A stretch of 64,000 nucleotides of DNA from Brachybacterium sp. Z12 (GCF_014400405.1 NZ_CP060496.1:62001-126000), one strand, 5' to 3'; numbered from the stretch's first letter, positions 45,188 through 55,084 are shown. Numbers and translations are program-made. Notes: generated by a model not told the origin, from the letters alone.

Positions 45188-45233
45188 CGAAGTTCGGCAC
45201 GGTCGGACCTGGCGGGGATTCCGATTCTCCGGT

Positions 45234-45278
45234 GTCAGTCTCGAACTGACGAGCTGAGGGGCCCGGTAGACGTAGGAT
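45234..45278 (+). promoter_or_regulatory. Putative promoter/operator of the IlvD-type dehydratase
   Basis: An inverted repeat GTCAGT-CTCGA-ACTGAC (45234-45250) precedes a TAGGAT -10-like hexamer at 45273-45278, 40 bases before the ATG at 45318. Confidence 0.4.
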
Positions 45279-45317
45279 GATAAGTACCTTGACCGCACCA
45301 TCCTGAGGGGAGTGACG

Positions 45318-47035
45318 ATGTCCGAGCTGAGGAGCTCCCAGTGGTACGTCGGAGACGACCGCAACGCCTACATCCATCGCGCGTGGATGCGACGAGGACT
45401 GCCGGATTCCGCCTTCGACGGCAGCCGTCCCCACATCGCCATCGCGAACACCGCGAGCGACCTGGTGCCCTGCAACATGCACCTCGGGGAGATCGCGAAG
45501 TCTGTCGCGAACGGTATCTACGAGGCGGGCGGAATCCCGCTGGACCTGCCGGTGATGGGGATCGGTGAGACGCAGGTGCGTCCCACCGCCATGCTCTGGC
45601 GCAACCTCGCGGCGATGGAGATGGAGGAGCTTTTCCGCGCCAATCCCGTCGACGCGGTCGTGCTGCTCGGCGGCTGCGACAAGACTGTTCCGGCGCTGCT
45701 CATGGCGGCGGCTTCGGTGGGTCTGCCCGCGATCGTGGTGCCCGGCGGCCCGATGATCTCCGGATCCTTCCGTGGCAATGCCCTGGGATGCGGCACCGAT
45801 GTGTGGAAGCTCAGCGAGGACGTGCGCGGCGGAGAACTCTCCGCCAAGGAGTTCCTCACCTCCGAGTCGTCCATGATCCGCTCCAAGGGGCACTGCAACA
45901 CCATGGGCACCGCCTCCACCATGGCGCTGATGGCCGAGGCGCTGGGGATGGTCATGCCCGGTCTCGGCGGCACCCCGGCCCCCGACTCGCGTCTGCTCGT
46001 GGGAGCCCACGAGAGCGGGCGGCGCATCGTGGAGATGGTCGAAGCCGAACTCACCCCCAAGCGATCATCACCGAGCAGAGCTTCCACAACGCGATCGTCG
46101 CATTGGCCGCGATCGGCGGATCCACCAACGCGGTCGTGCACCTGCTGGCCATCGCCGGCCGGCTGGGGGTGGATCTCTCTGTGGACGACTTCGACCGGAT
46201 CGGCTCCGACGTGCCGCTGCTGGTGAATCTGCAGCCCTCGGGCACGCACCTGATGGACGACCTCCACCGCGCCGGAGGCTTCCTCGCGGTGCTGCGCGAG
46301 GTGCAGGACCTGCTGGACCCGACGCCGCTGACCGTGTCCGGACGGCCCCTGGTCGAGCACCTCGCCGCTGCCCCGGTGTGGGACGAGGACGTCATCTTCC
46401 CGCGAGGTCGGCCGCTCCAGGAGCATGCGGGGATCGCGGTCCTGCGGGGCAACCTGGCCCCTGGCGGCGCGATCGTCAAGCCGTCCGCGGCGACGCCCGA
46501 GCTGCTCCAGCATCGCGGCCCGGCGCTCGTCTTCGACTCGATCGAGGACTTCCGCGCACGGATCGACGACCCCGAGCTCGAGGTCGACGAGAACTCGGTC
46601 CTCGTCCTCCGTGGCTGTGGCCCGAAGGGCTACCCGGGCATGCCCGAGGTCTCGAACATGCCGTTGCCGCGCAAGCTGCTGGAACGCGGGATGCGCGACA
46701 TGGTGCGCATCAGCGACGGTCGGATGAGCGGGACGGCGTACGGCACGGTCATCCTGCATGTGACGCCCGAGGCTGCTGACGGAGGGCCCCTGGGCCTGGT
46801 CCGCACCGGCGACACCGTCGTCCTCGATGTCGCCGGGCGACGTCTGGATATCGAGGTCAGCCCGGAGGAGCTCGCCGCGCGTCGACCCAGCGAGGCCTCC
46901 GAGGCCGGATTCGCCCGCCCGGAGCGCGGCTGGGAGAAGCTCTACGTCGACCACGTGACCCAGGCCGACTCCGGCGCCGACCTCGACTTCCTGCGAGGCG
47001 GCAGCGGCAATGAGGTGCATCGTGAGTCGCACTGA
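45318..47035 (+). CDS. IlvD/Edd-family sugar-acid dehydratase (one frame break)
   Basis: About 572 residues, an iron-sulfur dehydratase. Cluster cysteines are visible in LVPCNMHLGEIAK, LLGGCDKTVPAL and SKGHCNTMGTAST; the magnesium-lysine region and C-terminal GRMSGTAYGTVILHV are conserved. The clade dehydrates aldonic acids (arabonate, xylonate, fuconate) as well as dihydroxyacids. The next genes complete L-fucose oxidation, so L-fuconate is the likely substrate, with the enolase-type FucD at 10460 as a possible isofunctional partner. The frame breaks near 46058 (one C missing; ELTP continues as QAIITEQSF). ATG 45318 has GAGGGGAG five bases upstream. Confidence 0.85.
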
Positions 47036-47206
47036 TCGCGCGCTGAGCCTCAGCGACGAAGACCTCCGAGGACTGGCGAGGTCCCATTGGACGCTCGTTT
47101 GCGCCTCACGTGAGCCCGTGCGGTAACAATCCGCGTCTCGGCATTGAGTCATCGGATGTCTGCATGGTGTCCAGTTGCCCACGGCGCGCCAGTTGCTGGG
47201 AGACTG

Positions 47207-47247
47207 GAGACCCCCTGTACGCCTCGGCGAGGTGCCGAGACCCCCTG
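47207..47247. repeat. 11-base direct repeat, 30-base period
   Basis: GAGACCCCCTG occurs at 47207-47217 and 47237-47247 in the 225-base intergenic region before the FAH-type hydrolase. The rest of 47036-47260 shows no gene. Confidence 0.6.
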
Positions 47248-47260
47248 AAACGGAGTGACA

Positions 47261-48111
47261 ATGCAGCTGCGTCGTCTCGGCCTTGCCGGCCAGGAGAAGC
47301 CCGCCCTCGTCCATGAGGGCACCACCTATTCCCTCGACGGGATCACCCCGAGACATCGACGGTGAGTTCCTGGCCGCCGACGGCATCGCGAAGGTGCGCG
47401 CCGCCCTCGAGGCGGGGGAGCTCCCGGTCTGGAGCGATGCGGACTCGGAGCGTATCGGCTCGCCGATCGCCCGCCCCACCGCGGTGATCTGCATCGGCCA
47501 GAACTACGCCGCGCACGCCGCCGAGTCCGGCGCCGAGCCGCCCACGACCCCGATCGTGTTCTTCAAGCACCCCAATACCGTCGTCGGCCCCCACGACGAG
47601 GTGGAGATCCCCCGGGCGCCGAGAAGGTGGATTGGGAGGTCGAGCTCGGGGTCGTGATCGGTCGCGAGGCGTCCTACCTGGCCGACGAGCAGGAGGCCCT
47701 GGACGTCATCGCGGGCTACGTCACCAGCCACGACGTCTCCGAGCGCGACTTCCAGATCGCGGAGTCCGGGGGTCAGTGGTCCAAGGGCAAGTGCGCCAAG
47801 AGCTTCAACCCCGTCGGCCCCGCCCTGGTGACGGCCGATGAGGTCGACCCGCAGGCGCTGCGCCTGTGGTCGTCGGTCAACGGCGAGGCTCGCCAGGATT
47901 CCACCACGGCGGACATGATCTTCAGCGTCGCCCAGCTGGTCCATCACCTCTCGCAGTACATGGTCCTCTCGCCCGGTGACCTCATCAACACCGGCACCCC
48001 CAGGGCGTCGCGCTCTCGGGCCGTTTCCCGTACATCGCCGACGGCGATGTGGTGGAGATGGGCATCGAGGGTCTTGGCGAGCAGCGCCAGACCTTCCGCG
48101 CCCGCGCCTGA
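47261..48111 (+). CDS. FAH-family hydrolase, probable 2,4-diketo-3-deoxy-L-fuconate hydrolase (three frame breaks)
   Basis: About 284 residues of the fumarylacetoacetase superfamily, which splits acylpyruvates with a divalent metal held by acidic residues (VDWEVELGVVIG, SHDVSERDFQ). CIGQNYAAHAAESG and PGDLINTGTP are signatures. In L-fucose oxidation it yields pyruvate and L-lactate. Three breaks: near 47351 (one extra base; GITP then DIDGEFLAADG), near 47620 (one G missing; EIPRGAEKVDWEVE) and near 48001 (one C missing; NTGTPQGVALSGRFPYIADGD). Translated across them, the protein is complete to the TGA at 48109-48111. GGAG precedes ATG 47261. Confidence 0.83.
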
Positions 48112-48118
48112 GCGCAGA

Positions 48119-48152
48119 AGAGGGTCGACAGGCGATTGCCTGTCGACCCTCT
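48119..48152. terminator. Bidirectional hairpin terminator
   Basis: A perfect 15-base stem AGAGGGTCGACAGGC / GCCTGTCGACCCTCT with a four-base loop (GATT), between the convergent hydrolase and SDR genes. Confidence 0.85.
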
Positions 48153-48204
48153 CGTGTCCGGTCCGGCCCCGGGCCGCGGCACGGCGACCCGGGACCGGGG
48201 TGGA

Positions 48205-48985
48205 TCAGCGGGCCACGCGCACGCCGGTCACCCCTCCGTCGATCGAGAGCAGCACGCCCACGGTGGACTTGTTGCGGGGCGAGGCCAGGTAGCAGTGCGC
48301 CTCGGCGACCTCCTCCGGCTCGACCAGGCGCCCGTGCGGCTGGCGGCCTCGAGGGCCGTACGCTCGGCGGCGGGGTCGTCGGCCTGGTCCAGGAGCCGGC
48401 CCACCCAGGGTGTGTTCGCTGTGCCGGGCAGGACGGCGTTGACGCGGATGCCCTCCCCGATCAGATCTGCGGCCGTGGCCAGGGTCATGGACTGCACCGC
48501 GCCCTTGGTCGCCGAGTACAGCACCCGCTGCGGCAGGCCGATCGCGGAGGCGATGGAGGCGGTGTTGACGATCGCGGCGTTCTCCGAGCGGCGCAGGTAG
48601 GGCAGCGCGTATCGGATGACACGCGCCACAGACGTCACGTTGACGTCCATGACCCGGGCCCACTCGGCGTCGTCGTTCGCGGTGACGTCGCCCTGGGCGC
48701 CGATCCCCGCGTTGTTGATGACCACGTCCAGGCCGCCGAGCTGTGCGGCGGCGCTCTCGACCGCCTGCTGGACCTCGCTGGAGACGGAGATGTCGCACTG
48801 CAGGGCGAAGACGCCGTCGGGCGCGCCGTCGGGGCTCAGATCGAGTACGGCGACCTGCGCCCCGCGGGACAGCAGTGCGGACGCCGTCGCCGCACCGATC
48901 CCGGAGGCCCCGCCGGTCACCAGGGCGCGGATGCCGGCGTACTCCGCTGCGGGATCGTGCACGCGCGGTTGGGGGATTGGCTCAC
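48205..48985 (-). CDS. SDR, probable 2-keto-3-deoxy-L-fuconate (or L-fucose) dehydrogenase (frame breaks)
   Basis: About 260 residues. ALVTGGASGIGAATASALL cofactor loop, VVINNAGIGAQG, and NTASIASAIGLPQRVLYSATKGAV with catalytic serine, tyrosine and lysine. L-fucose pathways use such an SDR to oxidise 2-keto-3-deoxy-L-fuconate at C4 before the hydrolase. The frame breaks near 48345 (ALEA continues as RQPHGRLVEPEEVAEAHCYL) and probably near 48965: the GTG at 48985 has GAGGAG upstream and encodes VSQSPNRA, which joins VHDPAAEYAG if one base is added. Without that, GTG 48962 would be the start. It is divergent from the mutarotase operon. Confidence 0.8.
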
Positions 48986-49024
48986 GGATGACTCCTCATC
49001 GAGTGTCGGGATCTTCTTCGCAGT

Positions 49025-49037
49025 CATCCTAACTCTC
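49025..49037. promoter_or_regulatory. Second copy of the 13-base fucose-locus element
   Basis: CATCCTAACTCTC, identical to 45175-45187. On the minus strand it contains TAGGAT placed as a -10 box about 40 bases before the SDR start. The same divergent region holds TATAGGTCCGATG at about 49129-49141, close to the plus-strand operon. Confidence 0.5.
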
Positions 49038-49213
49038 GCGGTGCTTCGCGGTGCAGGAGGTCCGGGCTCCGAACCCTTCTAGCAGGAGTTGACGTCGAGT
49101 ACGTCGACGAGCAGGATGTGCATGAGCGTATAGGTCCGATGATTGAGCGGTGGGCGAGAATGCCTCATGACTCACCGCACATCAGGATTTCTGTGTCTTC
49201 GGAAGGAATGACG

Positions 49214-49552
49214 ATGGAACGGATCGCCCTGCACACCCGCATCGCCGAGGGGCACGAGGCTGACTACGACCGCGAGCACGCCCGCATCCCCGACGAGGTC
49301 GACACGGCCCTGCGCGCGGCCGGGGTGCACGCTTGGGGGATCTGGCGCGATGGCCGCGACATCTTCCACCTGGTCGAGGTGGAGGACTACTCCGCGATGC
49401 GACGGCAGCTCGCTGGCGACCCCGCGAACCTCCGCTGGCAGGAGCACATCAACCAGTTCCTCGAGGTAGTCGACGACTACGGCGGCGAGGACTCCGGGAT
49501 CCGGCCCGTCTGGTCCCTGCCTGCGCACGCTCCGACGGCGGGCGAGGCATGA
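49214..49552 (+). CDS. L-rhamnose/L-fucose mutarotase family protein
   Basis: A 112-residue dimeric alpha/beta-barrel (RhaM/YiiL family), which equilibrates alpha and beta anomers. The histidine and tyrosine in ALHTRIAEGHEADYDREHARIP and the GIWRDGRDIFHLVEVEDY segment are the conserved sugar-binding parts. ATG 49214 is chosen because GGAAGGA (49201-49207) is correctly spaced to it; the ATG at 49208 touches the ribosome site. It overlaps the aldo/keto reductase by four bases. In this operon it would supply the beta anomer of L-fucose to the dehydrogenase. Confidence 0.87.
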   Translation: MERIALHTRIAEGHEADYDREHARIPDEVDTALRAAGVHAWGIWRDGRDIFHLVEVEDYSAMRRQLAGDPANLRWQEHINQFLEVVDDYGGEDSGIRPVWSLPAHAPTAGEA

Positions 49553-50508
49553 GCCGCGGCCCCGCCCTCGAGCTGCCCCGGCTGGGCTTCGGCGCCGCCC
49601 AGCTCGGCAACCTCTACCGGCCCACCACCGATGAGGAGGCCGGCGGCGCGGTCAGCGCCGCCTGGGATGCCGGGATCCGGTATTTCGATACCGCGCCCCA
49701 TTACGGGATCGGCACCAGCGAGCGCCGTCTCGGACAGCGCCTCGCCGGGTATCCGCGCGAGGAGTACCTGGTCTCCACCAAGGTGGGGCGACTGCTGCTG
49801 CCCGGGCCCGGCACCGGGGACGACATGGCGAACGCCTTCGCCGTCCCCGACGACGATCACGTGCGGCAATGGGACTTCTCCGAGGCCGGGGTGCGACGCT
49901 CGCACGCAGAGTCCCTCGAGCGGCTGGGCCTGGACCGGGTCGACATCCTGTTCGCCCACGACCCCGAGGAGGGGCCGACGCAGCAGGCCTTCGACGAGGG
50001 GCTGCCCGCCCTGGCCCGGATGCGGGAGGAGGGGCTCGTCCGCGCGATCGGTGTGGGCTCCAAGGACACCGCCGTCCTGCTGCGGGCCGTGCGCACCGGT
50101 CTGATCGACCTGATCATGCTCTCGGGCCGGTACACCCTGCTCGAGCAGGCCGAGGCCGCCGAGCTGCTCGAGGAGTGCGTGCGCCACGACGTGGGCATCG
50201 TGGCCGTCTCCGTGTTCAACTCAGGCCTGCTCGCCCAGCACCAGGTGCCCGACGACGCCACCTACGAGTACGCCCAGGCCCCCGCCGCGCTGCTCGCCCG
50301 CGCACGTGAACTCGCGGGCATCGCCGAGCGGCACGGCGTGACCCTCCCGGACCTCGCCGTCCAGCACCCGCTGCGCCACCCCGCCGTGCGCTCGGTGGTG
50401 CTGGGGATGCGCACCGCCGCCCAGGTCCGCTCCAACGCCCAGCGGATGGGCACCGAGATCCCGGCCGCGGCCTGGGAGGACGTCGCACAGACGGCAGAGC
50501 CCCGATGA
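49549..50508 (+). CDS. Aldo/keto reductase, probable L-fucose 1-dehydrogenase
   Basis: A 319-residue AKR of the D-threo-aldose 1-dehydrogenase (L-fucose dehydrogenase) group. The catalytic tetrad is visible: aspartate and tyrosine in YFDTAPHYGIG, lysine in STKVGRLLLPG, histidine in LFAHDPEEG; VFNSGLLA is also a group feature. It oxidises L-fucose at C1 with NAD(P) to L-fuconolactone. Both ends overlap neighbours (ATGA), coupling mutarotase, dehydrogenase and lactonase translation. Confidence 0.88.
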   Translation: MSRGPALELPRLGFGAAQLGNLYRPTTDEEAGGAVSAAWDAGIRYFDTAPHYGIGTSERRLGQRLAGYPREEYLVSTKVGRLLLPGPGTGDDMANAFAVPDDDHVRQWDFSEAGVRRSHAESLERLGLDRVDILFAHDPEEGPTQQAFDEGLPALARMREEGLVRAIGVGSKDTAVLLRAVRTGLIDLIMLSGRYTLLEQAEAAELLEECVRHDVGIVAVSVFNSGLLAQHQVPDDATYEYAQAPAALLARARELAGIAERHGVTLPDLAVQHPLRHPAVRSVVLGMRTAAQVRSNAQRMGTEIPAAAWEDVAQTAEPR

Positions 50509-51394
50509 TCCCCGCCCTCCCGGTGACCGACGCGCACCTGCACCTGTGGGATCTCGAGGCGAGCCCCTACGCGTGGCTCGCCGGGGCCCCCGCCCCGCTG
50601 CGCCGCACGGTCGGCATCGAGGACGTGCGGGAGGATCTGCGCGCCCACGGCGTCACCCGCGTGATCCTGGTGCAGGCCGACGACACCCCCGAGGACACCG
50701 CGCACATGCAGGCCACGGCCCGTGCGATCGAGGCCCACGCGACGGACTCCGGGGCGGGGATCGCCCGGGCGGACGTCGTGGGCTGGCTGCCGCTCGTGGA
50801 CCCAGGCGCCGTGCGCGCGGCGCTCGCCGACCCGGCCCGGACCGATCACCCTGGGGGGTGCGGCACCTGGTGCACGACGAGCCCGATGCGGGATTCCTCG
50901 ACCGCCCCGAGGTCGCCCGCTCGCTCGACCTGCTCGCCGCGGCCGGCCTCCCGCTCGATGTCCCTGACGCCTTCGAGCGCCACATGGGCCAGGTGGTGCG
51001 GGTCGCGCAGCGCCATCCAGGGCTCACGGTGGTGCTCGATCATCTGGGCAAGCCACCGCTCGGCGACGCAGAGGCGATGGGCCGGTGGCAGGAGCAGCTG
51101 GAGCAGATCGCGGCCTGCCCGAACGTGGTCGCGAAGGTTTCCGGGCTCGCCACCAGCGGCGACGGGGACTTCACCGAGGCGGTCGAGCACGCTCTCACCC
51201 TGTTCGGGCCGGATCGCCTGATGGTCGGCTCAGACTGGCCGATCGCCCCGCGCTCGCTGGACCTCAGCAGCGGCTTCGCACCTCTGCTCGCTCAGGTGCG
51301 CGACCGGGACGAGCCGGCGGCTCGCGCGATGCTGCACGGCACTGCGGCGCGCATCTACCGGCGCCTCGGCGAGCAGGCCCTGCCGGCCGCCTGA
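50505..51394 (+). CDS. Amidohydrolase, probable L-fucono-1,5-lactonase (one frame break)
   Basis: About 296 residues of cog3618, the group that hydrolyses L-fuconolactone and L-rhamnonolactone. Metal and catalytic motifs are VTDAHLHLWD at the N-terminus, VVLDHLGKPPLG, VVAKVSGL and VGSDWPIA. The frame breaks near 50852 in a run of G (one missing): GVRHLVHDEPDAGFLDRPEV follows. Coupled by ATGA to the aldo/keto reductase. Product: L-fuconate for the dehydratase. Confidence 0.86.
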
Positions 51395-51410
51395 GCCCCG
51401 CCGCGGCGGA

Positions 51411-51434
51411 CCGCCGGCCTCACTCGGCCGGCGG
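51411..51434. terminator. Convergent hairpin over the GntR stop
   Basis: CCGCCGGCC (51411-51419) pairs with GGCCGGCGG (51426-51434) around the stop codon of the convergent GntR gene. Confidence 0.55.
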
Positions 51435-52112
51435 CTCTCCCTGGTGCAGCAGCCAGGACTCGACGCCCGCGACGTGCGCTGCGGCGTAGGTGCGGGCGAG
51501 GTCCGGGCGGCGTGCTCGCAGCGCGTCGAGGATCCGCCGATGCTCGGACAGGGTGCGTTCAACCGCTGAGTCGTCGGTGAGCCCGCGCCATACCCGGGCC
51601 CGTGCGGTGGAGCCGGCGAGGCTTTCCAGCAGGGTGCTGAGGTAGTCGTTGGGGCAGCGCTGGTTGATCAGACGATGGAACGCGATATCCGCGGTGACCA
51701 GCTCCTCGATGCCTGAGCTGGCGTCGAGGTCTGCCATCGTCTGCTCGAGCTTCGCGAAGTCGTCCTCGGTGAGGTGGGGGCAGGCCTGTTCGACCGCGAC
51801 CGGTTCGAGCAGGCGGCGGATCTCGAGGATCTCGACGTGGCTGGAGTCCTGGTGGAGGTCGAGGACGAAGGCGAGGGATTCCAGCAGCTGTTCCGGCTCG
51901 AGGGCCGTCACGTACGTGCCGTCGCCCTGGCGCACGTCGAGCACCCGGATGACGGACAGCGCTTTGACCGCTTCGCGCAGCGAGTTGCGGGAGACGCCGA
52001 TGGTCTCGGACAGCTCGCTCTCGGTGGGGAGGCGATCGCCGGGCTTGAGCGTCCCATCGACCACCATCTGCTTGATCGCGCTGATCGCGCGATCCGTGAC
52101 CGCGGAGGCCAT
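51420..52112 (-). CDS. GntR-family (FadR/FCD) regulator 3, fucose locus
   Basis: A 230-residue regulator: wHTH LPTESELSETIGVSRNSLREAVKALSVIRVLDVRQGDGTYV, then FCD domain with HVEILEIRRLLEPVAVEQ, ADIAFHRLINQRCPND and LSEHRRILDAL. It converges on the fucose operon end and probably responds to L-fuconate or 2-keto-3-deoxy-L-fuconate. GGGAGAGC precedes ATG 52112. It is a distinct paralogue of the regulators at 19181 and 24330, so it is the best candidate for the CATCCTAACTCTC elements at 45175 and 49025 (inference). Confidence 0.86.
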   Translation of the reverse strand: MASAVTDRAISAIKQMVVDGTLKPGDRLPTESELSETIGVSRNSLREAVKALSVIRVLDVRQGDGTYVTALEPEQLLESLAFVLDLHQDSSHVEILEIRRLLEPVAVEQACPHLTEDDFAKLEQTMADLDASSGIEELVTADIAFHRLINQRCPNDYLSTLLESLAGSTARARVWRGLTDDSAVERTLSEHRRILDALRARRPDLARTYAAAHVAGVESWLLHQGEPPAE

Positions 52113-52125
52113 CAGAGCTCTCCCC

Positions 52126-53342
52126 TCACGGCCGGTCCTCGATCTCGAGCAGGCTCGCGGCGCTCTCGATCTCCTCGTGCTCGGGGCGCTCGTTCTGCAT
52201 CCGCTCGAGGTACGGCTGGGCGCGCTGCACCTGCTGCTCGAGGCTGTTCACCGTGGTCAGGAAGTTCTCGTTGGCCTTGGTGCGGAACGCGTCGATCCCG
52301 TCCATGGTGGTGAACAGGTTGTCGAAGGCCTTCTGCAGCGTCTCGGGGAGACGCCCGAGGTCGCAGCCTGCTCCTGGATCTTCAGCGAGTTGTCCGCGAG
52401 CATCTGCGAGGTGCGGCCGATGAGATCGTCGGTGGTGCGGTTGACCGCATCGATCTGGTCCAGCACGATCTTCTGGTTCTCGAGCGCCTGGGCGGTGATC
52501 ACCGCGGTGCGCAGCGCAGTGACGGTGGTGGTGCGGGCCCGCTCCACACCCTGCTGGAGCTTGGTGTTGTTGTCCTCGATCAGGCCCATCGACAGGTAAG
52601 CCTGCACGGTGACGGCGATCTGGGTGGCGACATCCTGGCGGCGCTGACGCACGGCGAACAGCACGTCCCGCTCCATCGCGTCGGCATCCTGCGCCTTGCC
52701 CTCGCCTCGGAGCTGCTCTGCGCGGCGCACCGTGCGGTCATCCAGCAGGCTCAGCAGGTAGGCGGCCTTCTGCAGCGCCCCGAGATCCTCCCAGAGGGCG
52801 CGGCGTTCGACGGAGAGCTCGGCGTTGTCCTTCTGCAGCATCTCCTGGCCACGGCTGAGCGCGCCGAGCACCTGATCCAGCTGATCCTGGTTCGTTTCGA
52901 AGTTGCGGAAGTAGCGCTTGGCCATGTTGCGGCCGGGCAGGAAGGACAGCGCCTTCTCGGCGAAGGTCTCGTCCTTCGGGGCGAGGTCCTCCATGGTGGT
53001 GCGCAGCTCGGAGAGGGACTTCGCGACCGACGCCTGCGCATTGCCCTTCTCCTTCGACTCCCGCAGCGACTGCTGCATGAAGCGGGAGGAGGTCTGGCTG
53101 GTGCGCTCGAAGGTGCGGCGGGCCACCGCGCCGAGCGCGTTGACCTGCGCGGTGAACTCCTGCGAGTGCGGGTTCAGGTCAGCGACCTGGTCCACCCAGG
53201 CGTCGGCCCGCTGCTCGAGCTCCTGCTGCTGCTCGGCGGGCAGATCGGGCAGTACGGAGACTGCGTCGTCGTCGCTGATCTGCTCGACCGGCTCAGCGGG
53301 CGTGATCTCTTCGGCGGGGGTGGGTGGCTGCAGCTTGTCCAT
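52126..53342 (-). CDS. telA: TelA-family toxic anion resistance protein (one frame break)
   Basis: About 405 residues, almost wholly alpha-helical. FLPGRNMAKRYFRNFETNQDQLDQVLGAL, QLAYLLSLLDDRT-type and the ALRTAVITAQALENQKIVLDQIDAVN segment are typical TelA. The family was named for tellurite resistance but more often affects cell-envelope stress or antibiotic tolerance. The frame breaks near 52362: QEQAATSG continues as RLPETLQKAFDNLFTTMDG if one base is restored, ending ASLLEIEDRP at 52126. It is 51 bases downstream of the XpaC-like gene on the same strand, the usual TelA/XpaC pairing. Confidence 0.85.
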
Positions 53343-53393
53343 CGGTGCCTCCTGGGCGGTGCGGTGGGTGGAAGTCGTTCGTGAAGGGGTGGG

Positions 53394-54409
53394 TCAGACG
53401 TCGATGATCGGGTTCAGGTGCTGATCGGCGAAGCGGGTGCGCAGGAACTCGGAATGCACCTCGAGGGAGCGGGAGACCCCGCCGACGATGTCGCTCTCGA
53501 TCTGCTCGACCCCCTCGGCCAGCACATGCAGCTGCCGATCGATGCTCTCGAGGTTCTCGAGCGCCTCCTCACGGGCGGAGCCCTCGAAGGTCTGCAGGAA
53601 GCCGAGGGTGTCGCTCGCGGCGTCGACCAGCTCGGGCACGTAACGGGTGGCCATCCCCTCGAGCATCGTCACCTCGCCCGCGGAGGGGCGCAGCGACTGC
53701 AGCTGCTCGGAGCCGACGAGCGCGTCGATCCGGGTGATCAGGGACTGCACGTCATCCAGCACCTCGGTGGCGGCGGGTACGAAGGCCTGCGGTCGCAGCT
53801 GCGTGATGCGCTCGCGGGTGGTGGCGTCGGCCTCGAGGATCCGGGTGAGCACGGCACGGGTGCTCTCGGGGACCGAGGCACCCAGCACGGGGACCTCACC
53901 CGGGCCGCGGCGCGGCGCGTTCAGCACCAGTGCGCTGCCGCCGAGGGTCACCGCGCCGATGCCGGCGGCCGCGGCGAGCACCAGCAGCGGGCCGGCCAGC
54001 GCGGCACCGAGCCCCACCGCCACGGTCGCGACCGCGGCCAGACCGCCCAGCAGCACCGGCGCGCCGAAGCGCACCAGCGGTGAGCGGCGCGGGCGGCTCA
54101 CGTCCTTCGATGCGGGGAGTGGATCTTCCCCTCGAGCGGCTTCTCGAGCGGTCCCCAGAGGTCGCGGCGCTCCGCCGTGGCCTTCCACGGCAGATCCTGG
54201 TCGCCGGGAGCGAAGGCGAGCTCCGCATCAGCCTCGGGGTCGCCGGAAACGGGCGCGAAAGGATCGGGGAAGCGACTGTTCCCACTGGTCGGCCGCTCGG
54301 CCGACGGGTCATGTCCTGCGCTCACTGGTTCCCGCTGTCCTCCTCGAGGCGTGGTGGACGCCCCCGGTATGGCGTGGGGGAGCTGTGCTGTCACTGCTTC
54401 CGGCACCAT
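53394..54409 (-). CDS. XpaC-like membrane protein 2 (one frame break)
   Basis: About 338 residues. An acidic N-terminal tail ends in LEKPLEGKIHSP, then two hydrophobic helices (VRFGAPVLLGGLAAVATVAVG and LLVLAAAAGIGAVTLGG), then a helical domain ending SIDRQLHVLAEGVEQIESDIVG. It is a paralogue of the protein at 19936-20834. The frame breaks near 54112 (HRR continues as KDVSRPRRSPL with one base restored). The start is unsure: ATG 54409, or GTG near 54326 after GAGGAGG. It precedes telA, so it is probably co-transcribed and works with it at the membrane. Confidence 0.75.
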
Positions 54410-54485
54410 GCGAGCCTCGTCCTGGGCGTGCCGAAAGGTTATCGCGAGCCACTGGGCAACGTCCGAAGATTCGCGGGGCGCGAAC

Positions 54486-55063
54486 TCAGTCCTGTGGAAC
54501 CTGCTCCCAGGACCGCGATGCCGCCGAGCGCACGATCGCCTCGCAGATCTCCGCCGCGGAGAGCCCGTCGGCCGCCCTCGGGGCCCGCTGCGTGCCGTGC
54601 ACGACGTCCGAGAGGAAGGCGGCTGCCTCGATCGTCTTGAGATCGTCGAAGCTCATCGGGATGCCGGGGCCGGGCTGGAAGCGGGCGTAGTCACCGTGGC
54701 CGGGGGCGGCGAACACGGTGGTGTAGCCGTGCTCGGTGCCGCCCTCGCCGATCATCACCTCGAACTCGTTCATCCGGGTGAAGGACCAGCGGGCCGAGCC
54801 CTCGGTGCCGAACACCTCGAGCGCGTAGTCGTTGCGGTGGCCGCGGGCCGCCCGCGAGGACTCGAGCGTGGCATGCGCTCCGCCGGACAGCGTGCCCAGC
54901 GCGGCCACCCAGTCCTCGTTCTGCACCGGGCCGCGCTCGTCCCCGATCTCGAAGCCGCCGTGGCCCACCCCGAGCTTGGTGGGGATCGGCCGTTCCGGGA
55001 TGAAGATGTCCGTGGTCGCAGTGACCTCGGCGAACCGCTGCCCGGTCACGTGCTGGGCCGACC
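54486..55063 (-). pseudogene. Gfo/Idh/MocA oxidoreductase, 5'-truncated remnant
   Basis: Only the C-terminal half remains: GSAQHVTGQRFAEVTATTD, then FIPERPIPTK and ALGTLSGGAHATLESSR, and SFDDLKTIEAAAFLSDVV. There is no Rossmann motif or EKP lysine motif; intact homologues carry about 180 more residues. Reading upstream in frame gives no start of the family, and the region is occupied by the divergent GntR gene start at 55085. This loss is not a one-base break, so it looks like a real deletion. A GTG at 55049 could still initiate a 187-residue product. Confidence 0.7.
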
Positions 55064-55084
55064 CGACCTGTGAAGGAGGGCGTC

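Noticed and set aside
52126..54409. Tellurite-resistance mobile island
   Set aside because: Only TelA and XpaC-like genes are present, with no ter genes, integrase or direct repeats; this pair is common chromosomal content in Gram-positive bacteria.
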